A program made the position numbers and the translations under genes. DNA of 46,766 bases from Octadecabacter sp. B2R22 (GTDB lineage: Bacteria > Pseudomonadota > Alphaproteobacteria > Rhodobacterales > Rhodobacteraceae), in the NCBI RefSeq assembly GCF_018861045.1, contig NZ_JAHKQJ010000009.1:1-46766 (forward strand). The letters run 5' to 3'. Below are positions 7,818 through 15,665 of the stretch, one piece after another. The notes beneath the pieces were generated by a model. It was not told the DNA's origin, made no database searches, and saw only the letters and a list, made by a program, of their open reading frames with translations. Each line of letters starts with the position of its first letter. The stretch's first letter is position 1.

Positions 7818-10307
7818 ATGTTTGTACGTCGGATTTATAGCGTCTTTGAGCGATACGCCGACATCCACGTGGCGATTGATGTGCCTATCGATCGGGAGCG
7901 CCCGAGCGGATCGGCGGCTAACGTCACGATCAATTCAGTCTCTATCGCGGCGAATAGACTCTGTTTTTCGGCTGTTGGACCATTTGAAAGCGCTGAGCTT
8001 AGCTTGAATAAGGCGGCGGTTCCTGTGCTGGGGGTGCGCCAGACTGACGGCAGTTACATCTACGAAGGAAGTCTGCCGTTTGAATTGGGCGAAGCGAGGT
8101 TGCGCTTTGGCGCGGGGAATGAAGAGACGGTTGTTTCGCTTCCTTCCGTTCGTCCCGCCCAACTTGCCCGCGCGAGGGTTTGGCAGGGGTTCAGGTTCTG
8201 TGGGCAAATCGTGCGTTCTTTGCCACAAATCTATCGATGGAAAATCAAAGGCGACCTGCGCGAACGTGAGCTCGTGAAAGAGCGTTTCGGTCTCATAATT
8301 CGCCCGCCCGCTATGACGCTGGAGCCAGGCCTTTTTGATAAGGTTGAAGCTGCGGTAGGGACCCCACGACAGGCGACTTTGATGATGCCTGTGTTCAATG
8401 CTTTCGATTTGCTTCCCAATGCTCTTGATCGCATTGAGCGACATTCTGGTCAGGGCTGGCGTTTGGTTCTCGTGGAGGATTGTTCAACGGACCCGCGCAT
8501 CATGCCGTTTCTTGAGGAATGGTGTGGGGACGCGAGGCGGGCTGACCGGGTGACATTGGTTAAGCATTCAGAGAACAAAGGGTTCGTTGGCGCGGCGAAT
8601 ACGGGGTTGAAACAGGCACAAACCTGGCCTGATGATCCGGTCGTTTTGGTGAATTCGGATGCGTTTGTGCCGGACGGTTGGCTTGAGCGGTTGTTGGCGC
8701 ATCTGGATAGTCCCGATGTGGCATCGGTTACGCCCATGTCGAATGACGCCGAGATTTTCACGGTTCCCGTGCTGTGCGCCCGATCCACTCTAACGAGTGG
8801 TGCGGTTGATGCATTGGACGCAGTCGCTGCGACATTCGACCCTATTAAGGCCCAAATTGACGTGCCAACCGGTGTTGGGTTCTGCATGGCCATGTCGCCC
8901 AAGTACCTTCGGGATGTGCCGTTTTTCGATACGGCCTTTGGGCGTGGCTACGGAGAAGAGAACGACTGGTGTAAGAAAACAGAAGCCTTGGGCGGGCACC
9001 ATGTGGCTGCCGGAAACGTGTTTGTTGAACACTATGGGGGCATGTCATTTGGATCCGCGGCCAAGCAACGGCTGTTGGAAAAAAACATCGCAAAGCTGGC
9101 GGCCAGATATCCCAAATACCAGAAAGAAGTTCACACCTTCATAGGCAACGACCCACTGGCAACGGTGCGGTTGGCGTTGGCGTTAAAGTGGGCGTCATTG
9201 CATCAGGAAGACCCTGTTCCGGTCTTTTTGGGGCACGCAGCCGGTGGCGGTGCGGATATCTATCTTGATGGTCGGATCGCGGACTGTATCGCGGCTGGTG
9301 GTGCTGCTGTGGTGGTTCGGGTCGGGCTACGCATGAGTTGGCAGATTGAGCTTCATAGCTGTCAGGGGCTGACCATAGGCACGTGCGACGACGTTGAAAC
9401 GCTGTTGTCGATGGTTGGATTGTTGGCGAAACGGCGTGTGATCTATTCCTGTGGTGTCGGGGACCCCGATCCCATCAGGTTACCAGGCGTTCTATTGCAG
9501 ATGGCAGCCGGCGGTCAGCATCCGATTGAGGTTTTGATGCATGACTTTTTCTCGATCAGCCCGTCGTTCACCTTAATCGGGTCTGATGGCACGTATCGGG
9601 GCGTGCCGAGGGCAGGGGGGCCACTGGAACATGACCCTGCGCATCAGTTCAATGGCAACGGTTTGGCGGATTGGCAGTCTGAATGGGGGCGGCTTTTGCG
9701 GGCGGCACAAGACGTGCAAGTCTTTTCAAGTGTGAGCAAAAACTTGTTGATCGACGCCTATCCCGAGATGGCGGATAAGATATCGGTTGTTCCGCACGGG
9801 CTGCATTCTCAACCCGGTGCGATTGAACCTGCGAAGGGCGGGCAGGGCGAACTTGTGATTGGCGTGCTCGGCAATATCGGTGAGCATAAGGGCGCGGAAG
9901 TCGTCGTTGAGTTATCCAAGGAACTGGATCAAACGGGCGCCGGCCGGATCGTGGTGATCGGGAACATTGCGCCAGGGTATCATTTGGCATCTGGGTCGAC
10001 AGTACACGGCACGTATGCCGTTGGCGATTTGCCTGCATTGGTGTCGCGTTATGGAATCTCAAATTGGTTCATACCATCCATTTGGCCGGAGACGTTTTCG
10101 TTTACGACCCATGAGGCGCTGTCGACGGGCATGCCGGTATTTGCATTCGATCTTGGTGCGCAGGGTGCTGCCGTTGAGGCGGCGGTTAAGGGTGGTGCAC
10201 GTGGCGGGGTTTTGTCGTTACCTCAGACGGCCAGTTTGGACCAAACGTCGGCTGCAGAGCTTTTGTCTGCACTGGCGGCTTTAGGGACTGGAGAGCCACA
10301 TGAATGA
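7818..10307 (+). CDS. two-domain glycosyltransferase (GT2 plus GT4-like) with an unknown N-terminal domain
   Basis: The 829-residue protein has three parts. Residues 1-170 are beta-rich and unrecognised. A family-2 (GT-A) domain at about 185-450 has MMPVFNAFDLLPNALDRI, VLVEDCSTD, NKGFVGAANTGL and VNSDAF as the DXD-like motif, followed by GFCMAMSPKYLRDV and GYGEENDWC. A GT-B-like domain from about 460 ends with VIGVLGNIGEHKGAEVV and SIWPETFSFTTHEALSTGMPV, where the Glu matches the conserved EX7E-type motif of GT4 enzymes. Such fusions usually add two successive sugars to a polymer on the cytoplasmic face of the membrane. GAAGG precedes the ATG. The end overlaps the next gene by eight bases, so the two are probably cotranscribed. 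Donor and acceptor sugars cannot be read from the sequence. Confidence 0.88.
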   Translation: MFVRRIYSVFERYADIHVAIDVPIDRERPSGSAANVTINSVSIAANRLCFSAVGPFESAELSLNKAAVPVLGVRQTDGSYIYEGSLPFELGEARLRFGAGNEETVVSLPSVRPAQLARARVWQGFRFCGQIVRSLPQIYRWKIKGDLRERELVKERFGLIIRPPAMTLEPGLFDKVEAAVGTPRQATLMMPVFNAFDLLPNALDRIERHSGQGWRLVLVEDCSTDPRIMPFLEEWCGDARRADRVTLVKHSENKGFVGAANTGLKQAQTWPDDPVVLVNSDAFVPDGWLERLLAHLDSPDVASVTPMSNDAEIFTVPVLCARSTLTSGAVDALDAVAATFDPIKAQIDVPTGVGFCMAMSPKYLRDVPFFDTAFGRGYGEENDWCKKTEALGGHHVAAGNVFVEHYGGMSFGSAAKQRLLEKNIAKLAARYPKYQKEVHTFIGNDPLATVRLALALKWASLHQEDPVPVFLGHAAGGGADIYLDGRIADCIAAGGAAVVVRVGLRMSWQIELHSCQGLTIGTCDDVETLLSMVGLLAKRRVIYSCGVGDPDPIRLPGVLLQMAAGGQHPIEVLMHDFFSISPSFTLIGSDGTYRGVPRAGGPLEHDPAHQFNGNGLADWQSEWGRLLRAAQDVQVFSSVSKNLLIDAYPEMADKISVVPHGLHSQPGAIEPAKGGQGELVIGVLGNIGEHKGAEVVVELSKELDQTGAGRIVVIGNIAPGYHLASGSTVHGTYAVGDLPALVSRYGISNWFIPSIWPETFSFTTHEALSTGMPVFAFDLGAQGAAVEAAVKGGARGGVLSLPQTASLDQTSAAELLSALAALGTGEPHE

Positions 10308-11493
10308 GCAAGCACAAATGGTTTTACATGTTGGGGCCCCTAAATGCGGCAGCTCTGCTTTGCAGGCTGCTCTAAGCATGACGCCGGACCTGACAGGTAA
10401 AGACGGGCGGCAGTATCGTTATACGACTTGGAAAAAGGCCGCGGGCGTGGGCCGTGTTCAATACGGTAGGGGAGTCACGGTGGCAGCCAAATGGTCAGCC
10501 TTTGGATACACCAGCTGGCCGAATATTAAGAACACGGAAGTAGATGCCCCAATGTTTGCGGCGTTGAACCGCGCGCGATTGAGCGGCCTTCGCAAAGGGC
10601 ATGTGCCGATTGCATCCTGTGAGGGCTGGATTGATCGTGTTGATATGTTCGCGCATCACCTGAAAAGCTGGGGAAACCCGCCAGTTGATGTCGTCGCGTA
10701 TCTTCGCCCTGTGGTGGATTGGTACAACTCGGCGTTTTGGCAATGGGGCGTCTGGAACGTCAAAAGCATGGATGCTTGGATCAATCGCACGAAAACGCAC
10801 TACACGTTTGGGACGAACCTTGAGGCATGGTCGGCAATCCCGAATGTCAGTGTAAGATATGCTTGGGCGCAACCGGATGTCGTTGCGCGGTTTTCTGACC
10901 ATCTTGGGGTGGATTTGCCTGCTGCAGAACAAAGCAATGTGTCGTCGTCCCCAGCGTTGATCGGCGTGTTGAGACGTCATCGCCGCTTGCGGCGTTCAGG
11001 GCACGATGCGCATACCGAATTCGTTGTGCAGCGGTGGTGTCCGCAGGTCGGGGGGCGACGGCTTTGGGCAATTACGCCGCGCCATGCCGATATTTTGCGA
11101 CCGATCGCGCAGACCAATCTGGAAGCGCTAAAGCGCGTGGCGTCTGATGCGGCCATGAACCAAGTGTGTGATGACGTACGCTGGCTGGACGACACACGAT
11201 GGCAGGACGAAATAGATCGGGGGGTTTCTCCGATGAACGATCCGGAACAAATGGCCGCGCTGTTTCAGTCGTTGACGATCGGTCTTGAGCGCATTGCTGA
11301 GACTGGGGTGAAGGTGTCGGCTGACATGCCGGATTCTCCAAATATTTCGGCGTCCATTAAGGAGTGGGACAGCGCCATTCTGATGTTGCTTGATGCGTTG
11401 CTGAGGGCCGATAAGGACGCGCGTTTTCAAGCCGTTGGTGGATCAGCCGGCAAACTCCTTCGGAGGGTTAATGGCTTGGTTAAGAAACCCTGA
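10300..11493 (+). CDS. sulfotransferase-like protein
   Basis: The 397-residue protein opens with VLHVGAPKCGSSALQAAL (residues 8-25), a 5'-phosphosulfate-binding loop like those of PAPS-dependent sulfotransferases. A second family motif appears as VDVVAYLRPVVDWYNSAFWQ near residue 130, where the Arg and the following residues match the 3'-phosphate-binding region. This layout is shared with the genes at 32215, 33097 and 37345, although this one is longer and more divergent. It would transfer sulfate to a carbohydrate. GGAGAG lies just upstream of the ATG, which overlaps the preceding glycosyltransferase. Its stop TGA directly abuts the stop of the convergent kpsM gene (TGATCA at 11491-11496), leaving no room for a terminator. 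Confidence 0.78.
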   Translation: MNEQAQMVLHVGAPKCGSSALQAALSMTPDLTGKDGRQYRYTTWKKAAGVGRVQYGRGVTVAAKWSAFGYTSWPNIKNTEVDAPMFAALNRARLSGLRKGHVPIASCEGWIDRVDMFAHHLKSWGNPPVDVVAYLRPVVDWYNSAFWQWGVWNVKSMDAWINRTKTHYTFGTNLEAWSAIPNVSVRYAWAQPDVVARFSDHLGVDLPAAEQSNVSSSPALIGVLRRHRRLRRSGHDAHTEFVVQRWCPQVGGRRLWAITPRHADILRPIAQTNLEALKRVASDAAMNQVCDDVRWLDDTRWQDEIDRGVSPMNDPEQMAALFQSLTIGLERIAETGVKVSADMPDSPNISASIKEWDSAILMLLDALLRADKDARFQAVGGSAGKLLRRVNGLVKKP

Positions 11494-12342
11494 TCAAAGG
11501 TTCAACAGATCTCGGTGGTATCGGCGTAGCAATAGCAGTCCGAAGACCGTTAGGGTCAATGAAACGCCGATGACATATGGGATGCTAATCCAGTCGGGAT
11601 CGTAGGTGCTATAGAACCCAGACCGCATTAAGCCGGTCACATGGATCAGGGGGTTATACCACAACAGCGGCTGGTATTCGGTCGGCACTATCTCGTAGGT
11701 GAAAAAGACACCAGACAGGATGAACAAGGGTGCGTTCAGTACGGCCCAGAACCTTTGGTAGACAGGGAACTGTGTGAACATAAAACAATTCACCGAACCC
11801 ACGGCAAATGCGAGAGCTGCTGCGAGGGCATAGGCCTGAATGATGATTGCAAAATTCAGGTGCGTGCGCGTTTCAAACAGAAGCGGGATACCTGTGAGAA
11901 CGATGTACCCGACCAATAATTTGGTCATCGTTTCCAAGGTAAAACGAGCTACGAGTGAATCGAAATAAGTAACAGTGGGGTAGGCCATAAACGGCCGTGA
12001 ATAGGTTAGCGCTCCTGCGACCTTACCCTGCACTGCGTTATAAAGCAGAAAAGGCAGCATTCCGGTTGCGTAAAACATCGGGAAGCTAATCCCGAGGGCC
12101 GGGCTTCGAACGAGCGCAGAGAAGACGATGGACATGACAGTAATGGCTGCAACAGGTTCTAGGACCGCCCAAATGTAGCCACCCGGTGAGCGTCCATAAG
12201 ACGTCGCCATTTCACGCATAATGAGGGCGAGGACAGCGCGAATGCTTCCGAAGCGGCGCCGTGTTTGGGTTGGCGGCAGGGGAGCACGGGAAGGGGCTGT
12301 TGGCATTCTCGGTGTCCAATGTGCTATGGTGAAACGCTTCAT
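11494..12342 (-). CDS. kpsM: capsule polysaccharide ABC transporter permease (KpsM-like)
   Basis: The 282-residue protein has about six hydrophobic segments and the ABC-2 permease pattern: an N-terminal cytoplasmic stretch RRFGSIRAVLALIMREMATSYGRSPGGYIWAVLEP, as in KpsM/BexB proteins, and C-terminal PLLWYNPLIHVTGLMRSGFY followed by a last membrane helix. Family members form the inner-membrane channel that exports finished capsule chains with KpsT. An ATG at 12342 gives the full frame; another at 12306 would remove 12 residues, and neither has a strong ribosome-binding site. It is divergent from kpsE with 52 bases between the starts, so the promoters must overlap, although kpsM usually sits in one operon with kpsT. 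Confidence 0.92.
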   Translation of the reverse strand: MKRFTIAHWTPRMPTAPSRAPLPPTQTRRRFGSIRAVLALIMREMATSYGRSPGGYIWAVLEPVAAITVMSIVFSALVRSPALGISFPMFYATGMLPFLLYNAVQGKVAGALTYSRPFMAYPTVTYFDSLVARFTLETMTKLLVGYIVLTGIPLLFETRTHLNFAIIIQAYALAAALAFAVGSVNCFMFTQFPVYQRFWAVLNAPLFILSGVFFTYEIVPTEYQPLLWYNPLIHVTGLMRSGFYSTYDPDWISIPYVIGVSLTLTVFGLLLLRRYHRDLLNL

Positions 12343-12394
12343 ATGGGTATAGCGTTCCTGTCAAAAGTTAAAGTTCTTCTTGAAAGGCCCTGCG

Positions 12395-13858
12395 ATGTCC
12401 TCAGCCTCTAATTCTGATGCAGCCGCACCTAAACCGTCTGAGACTGTTCAAGGTTCTGCTGCAAAGGCTGCCAATAGCACCGATCAAGAGGGCCCCAGCA
12501 AAGCGGACCAGCGTAAAGCCGCGCGTCAAAAGGCGGCGCGGGAAGAACGAGCGGCACAAGCAGCGAAGGCCCCACCAAAAGCGCAAGCGCAACCAAAGGC
12601 TCAGCCTAAGCCGCAGCCCAAACCGAAGGCCCAGCAGCAAGCCAAACCAAAGCCAAAACCCCAACCGAAAGCACAGCCGCCAAAGGCAGCAGTGCGACCG
12701 CCTGTACGACGGAGCTTTTTCCGGTTGCGTCATTTCATAGTGACGTTGTCATTTCTATTGTTTGTCGTGGCACCGAGTGTCGTGAGCGGGGTCTACTTGT
12801 GGACTGTCGCGTTTGATCAATATGCGTCGAGTGTTGGGTTTTCTGTACGTCGGGAAGATTCATCGTCGCCCACGGACGTGTTGGTCGGGCTTACCAATTT
12901 CTCTGGTTCGAGTTCTACGGATACGGACATTTTGTTCGAATATCTCAGAAGCCAGAAACTGGTCAGTGAATTGGAAGACGAGATCGATCTGACTGAAATC
13001 TGGTCGTTGCCAACTGACGAGGAAACGCTTTGGCGCATTCCGTCGCAGGATCCTGTGTTCGCGCTGACGCCTAACGCCTCGATTGAAGACATTATGGTGT
13101 ACTGGGGGCGGATGGTTAACGTCTCATATGCTGCTGGAACAGGGCTGATTGAGGTCGAGGTGCGTGCCTTTGAAGCTGATGACGCGACGCTGATCGCGGA
13201 GCGGTTGTTTGAGAAAAGTTCTGGCATGATCAACCAGCTGAGTGCGGTCGCGCGAGAGGACAGTATTCGCTACACCGCCCGCGAGCTGGGGGAAGCAGAG
13301 GACCGGTTGCGCACCGCGCGTTCGACGTTGACGTTGTTCCGCAACGAGAACCAGATCATTGACCCGGAATTGGATCTACAAAGCCAAACGTCATTGCTGG
13401 CGAGTTTGCAGCAACAAAAAGCCGAGTCATTGATTGCATTGGATATGTTGAGCCGGATGGCGTCTGAAGCAGACCCGAGGCTTGTGCAAGAGCGCAGCCG
13501 TTTGGAAGTGATTGAAGAACGCATCATTCAAGAACGTCGCAAACTAGGGGGCGCGGGGTCGGCAGATCCGGACGATGACCTAGGAGGGTTTGCCAACCTG
13601 ATTGGCGAGTACGAGACGCTTGTCGTGGACCGAGAGTTTGCGCAGGAGGCCTATATTTCAGCCAGAGCGGCCCATGACAGTGCTTTGTCCGAAGCCAGCC
13701 GCCAAAGCCGGTATTTGGCCGCCTATCTAGAACCAACGCGCGCGCAAAGTGCTGTCTATCCCGAGCGTTTGATTTTGCAGGTCGTGTTCACCTTGTTCCT
13801 GTTCCTGCTCTGGAGCCTTGTCGCGCTCGTTTATTATTCCGTCAAAGACCGACGTTAG
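12395..13858 (+). CDS. kpsE: capsule export inner-membrane protein (KpsE/BexC/CtrB-like) with a low-complexity N-terminus
   Basis: The 487-residue protein has an unusual first ~105 residues made almost only of Ala, Lys, Pro, Gln and Arg. A membrane helix at about 113-137 (FIVTLSFLLFVVAPSVVSGVYLW) comes next, then a periplasmic region with long coiled-coil-like helices (about 280-440), and a second membrane helix near the C-terminus (about 458-482). This two-helix topology and the motif region ENQIIDPELDLQSQTSLLASLQQQ are typical of KpsE-type polysaccharide co-polymerases, which link the ABC transporter to the outer-membrane channel. GAAAGG seven bases upstream supports the ATG at 12395; an upstream TTG at 12380 is less likely. 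The basic tail may contact ribosomes, membrane lipids or acidic polymer, but no function is shown. Confidence 0.9.
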   Translation: MSSASNSDAAAPKPSETVQGSAAKAANSTDQEGPSKADQRKAARQKAAREERAAQAAKAPPKAQAQPKAQPKPQPKPKAQQQAKPKPKPQPKAQPPKAAVRPPVRRSFFRLRHFIVTLSFLLFVVAPSVVSGVYLWTVAFDQYASSVGFSVRREDSSSPTDVLVGLTNFSGSSSTDTDILFEYLRSQKLVSELEDEIDLTEIWSLPTDEETLWRIPSQDPVFALTPNASIEDIMVYWGRMVNVSYAAGTGLIEVEVRAFEADDATLIAERLFEKSSGMINQLSAVAREDSIRYTARELGEAEDRLRTARSTLTLFRNENQIIDPELDLQSQTSLLASLQQQKAESLIALDMLSRMASEADPRLVQERSRLEVIEERIIQERRKLGGAGSADPDDDLGGFANLIGEYETLVVDREFAQEAYISARAAHDSALSEASRQSRYLAAYLEPTRAQSAVYPERLILQVVFTLFLFLLWSLVALVYYSVKDRR

Positions 13859-13873
13859 CGGTGTCTTAGATCA

Positions 13874-14539
13874 ATGATCCGATTTGAGAATGTCACCAAG
13901 GAATTCGCCCTGGATGGTCGGCGAAAGGTCATCATGGAAAATGCCAATCTGGTGTTTCCTGAAGGCCAGTCTGTTGCATTGTTGGGCCGCAACGGCGCGG
14001 GGAAGTCTACGATCCTGAAGATGATCGCAGGCACCATGCAACCGACGTCTGGAAGGGTGGTGACCACGGGTGCAATTTCTTGGCCGGTGGGTTTTTCGGG
14101 GTCATTTCATGGTGAATTGAGTGGCGCACAAAACTGCCGTTTTGTCGGGCGCATTTACGGCGTGGATACAGATGAGCTGATCGATTTTGTCGCTGATTTT
14201 GCGGGTCTTGGTGCTCATTTTCATTTGCCACTGCGGACGTATTCATCAGGTATGAAGTCTAGACTGGCTTTCGGTGTTTCGATGGGGGTGGCGTTTGACA
14301 CCTACCTTGTGGACGAGATCACGGCCGTCGGGGACGCGGCATTCAGAAAAAGAAGTGATGAGCTGTTCAAGGCACGCATGAAAAACGCTGGCGCGGTCGT
14401 GGTGAGTCACTCAATGCAACAAATCCGGAACCTTTGTGATTCAGCGGTGGTTCTGGAAAATGGCGAGCTACGGTTCTTCGACGACGTTGAAGACGGCATT
14501 GAGTATCACGACGCAAACATGGAACGGGACAGCACCTAG
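13874..14539 (+). CDS. kpsT: capsule polysaccharide ABC transporter ATPase (KpsT-like)
   Basis: The 221-residue protein has Walker A GRNGAGKST at residues 38-46, the ABC signature as YSSGMKSRLAFG near 124, Walker B as YLVDE near 142, and a switch His in VVSHSMQQI. The degenerate signature (SSGM instead of LSGGQ) is characteristic of the KpsT/CtrD polysaccharide subfamily. It energises export through the KpsM-like permease encoded at 11494-12342. It begins 15 bases after the kpsE stop and is probably cotranscribed with it. It converges on the next gene with an 11-base gap. Confidence 0.93.
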   Translation: MIRFENVTKEFALDGRRKVIMENANLVFPEGQSVALLGRNGAGKSTILKMIAGTMQPTSGRVVTTGAISWPVGFSGSFHGELSGAQNCRFVGRIYGVDTDELIDFVADFAGLGAHFHLPLRTYSSGMKSRLAFGVSMGVAFDTYLVDEITAVGDAAFRKRSDELFKARMKNAGAVVVSHSMQQIRNLCDSAVVLENGELRFFDDVEDGIEYHDANMERDST

Positions 14540-14550
14540 CTGCGTCTTCG

Positions 14551-15492
14551 TCACACGCGGCCTAACGCAACAGCGAGGTACAGAAGCGCTGTCGTGATGC
14601 GGTTTTGGCGACGGATACGTGCCGCGTAGAACGCTTTTAGTCGTGCCGGACCTTTGGGAGCTGTTTCAAGGCGTCTGACGATGTCCCGATTGGCAGGGGT
14701 GAGCAGGGGGCTGACTTTGGACAGGGCCCTTAGATTTGTGGCGACCCATGCGCCATAAGTTTTCCCGAAGACTTGGGTTAGGCGTATGAGGCCCGCACGC
14801 AGACCATCGTGCGCCCCCATCGCATTCGAGGCGTGTTGCCGATAGTAAATGAGCCGCGCTGTGTCGATGTGGATCGTACCCCCGACACCACTGATCAGCT
14901 GATAGAGCCACCAATCATGATAGGGAATGCCTTCAGGGAGCCCAGCCTGACGAACAATCGAGAGCGCCTCTGTGTTCAAGACGAGACTGTGACCGCTTGC
15001 GATATTTTGGACCAGCGCGTTTTCAAAGAATGGACCGCGGGTTGGCGGGGTCGAGTGCCCGATCACATTCAGGTCGGTGTCTGTGTGATAGCTTTGATTG
15101 CTGAACAAGGCGGGTCCGGCAGTGAAGCTGAGTGTCGTAAGGGACGTTGACAGTTTGTTGGGCAGCCAAACATCATCCTGATCCGACAGTGCGGCTGGTT
15201 GATCTTGGGGGAGGTCAGGATGAACCAAAACGGACATGAAATTGGCTGCTGGGCCTTCGCCGGGACCTGCCAAAATCTTGATGGTGCGGTTGTGCCCGTT
15301 TTCCTTGGCGAAGGTCTTGAGAATCGTCATTGTGTCGTCGGATGACCCATCATCAGAGATCCACAAATCCCAATCTACGTCTGTTTGAGCCACGTATGAA
15401 TCGAGTTGCTGTTGAACGTATTTAGCGCCGTTGTAGGTCGCTAAGATAATCGTCACGCGCGGTAAGTCTGCTGTGTTCGTGGGAGTGGTCAT
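14551..15492 (-). CDS. family 2 glycosyltransferase
   Basis: The 313-residue protein begins with a typical GT-A fold: VTIILATYNGAKYVQQQLDSY at about residues 11-31, then DWDLWISDDGSSDDT. The motif ALSDQDDVWLPNKL near 100 contains the DXD-type metal site and matches the SDQDD variant common in rhamnosyltransferase-like enzymes. Such proteins transfer one sugar from a nucleotide donor to a growing surface polysaccharide. GGAA about seven bases upstream supports the ATG at 15492. It is divergent from the exoprotein gene at 15666 with 173 bp between, where promoters for both should lie. The sugar is not predictable; rhamnose is only suggested by the motif variant. Confidence 0.87.
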   Translation of the reverse strand: MTTPTNTADLPRVTIILATYNGAKYVQQQLDSYVAQTDVDWDLWISDDGSSDDTMTILKTFAKENGHNRTIKILAGPGEGPAANFMSVLVHPDLPQDQPAALSDQDDVWLPNKLSTSLTTLSFTAGPALFSNQSYHTDTDLNVIGHSTPPTRGPFFENALVQNIASGHSLVLNTEALSIVRQAGLPEGIPYHDWWLYQLISGVGGTIHIDTARLIYYRQHASNAMGAHDGLRAGLIRLTQVFGKTYGAWVATNLRALSKVSPLLTPANRDIVRRLETAPKGPARLKAFYAARIRRQNRITTALLYLAVALGRV

Positions 15493-15665
15493 ACGGGTTC
15501 CAAATCGATTGATTTAGCGGCTAACACCGGTGGTCCTCTCAATAAAGCTATTAATTTTTGTGAAATTAAATCCGAAAGGCGCAGTCCTGCCGCGTTCGCG
15601 CCGCGCGTTTGGTCACGTCGCCTCGCACACAAGAAGCCTAGGAGTGGTTTAGGTGGAGCAAGGGC

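Noticed and set aside
11491-11496. TGATCA at the abutting stop codons as a regulatory site
   Set aside because: It is simply the two convergent stop codons back to back; a six-base palindrome is expected by chance.
12540-12700. Repetitive CAG/AAG/CCG-rich DNA as a repeat array
   Set aside because: It is the coding sequence for the Ala/Lys/Pro/Gln-rich KpsE tail, with an intact frame and no regular repeat unit.
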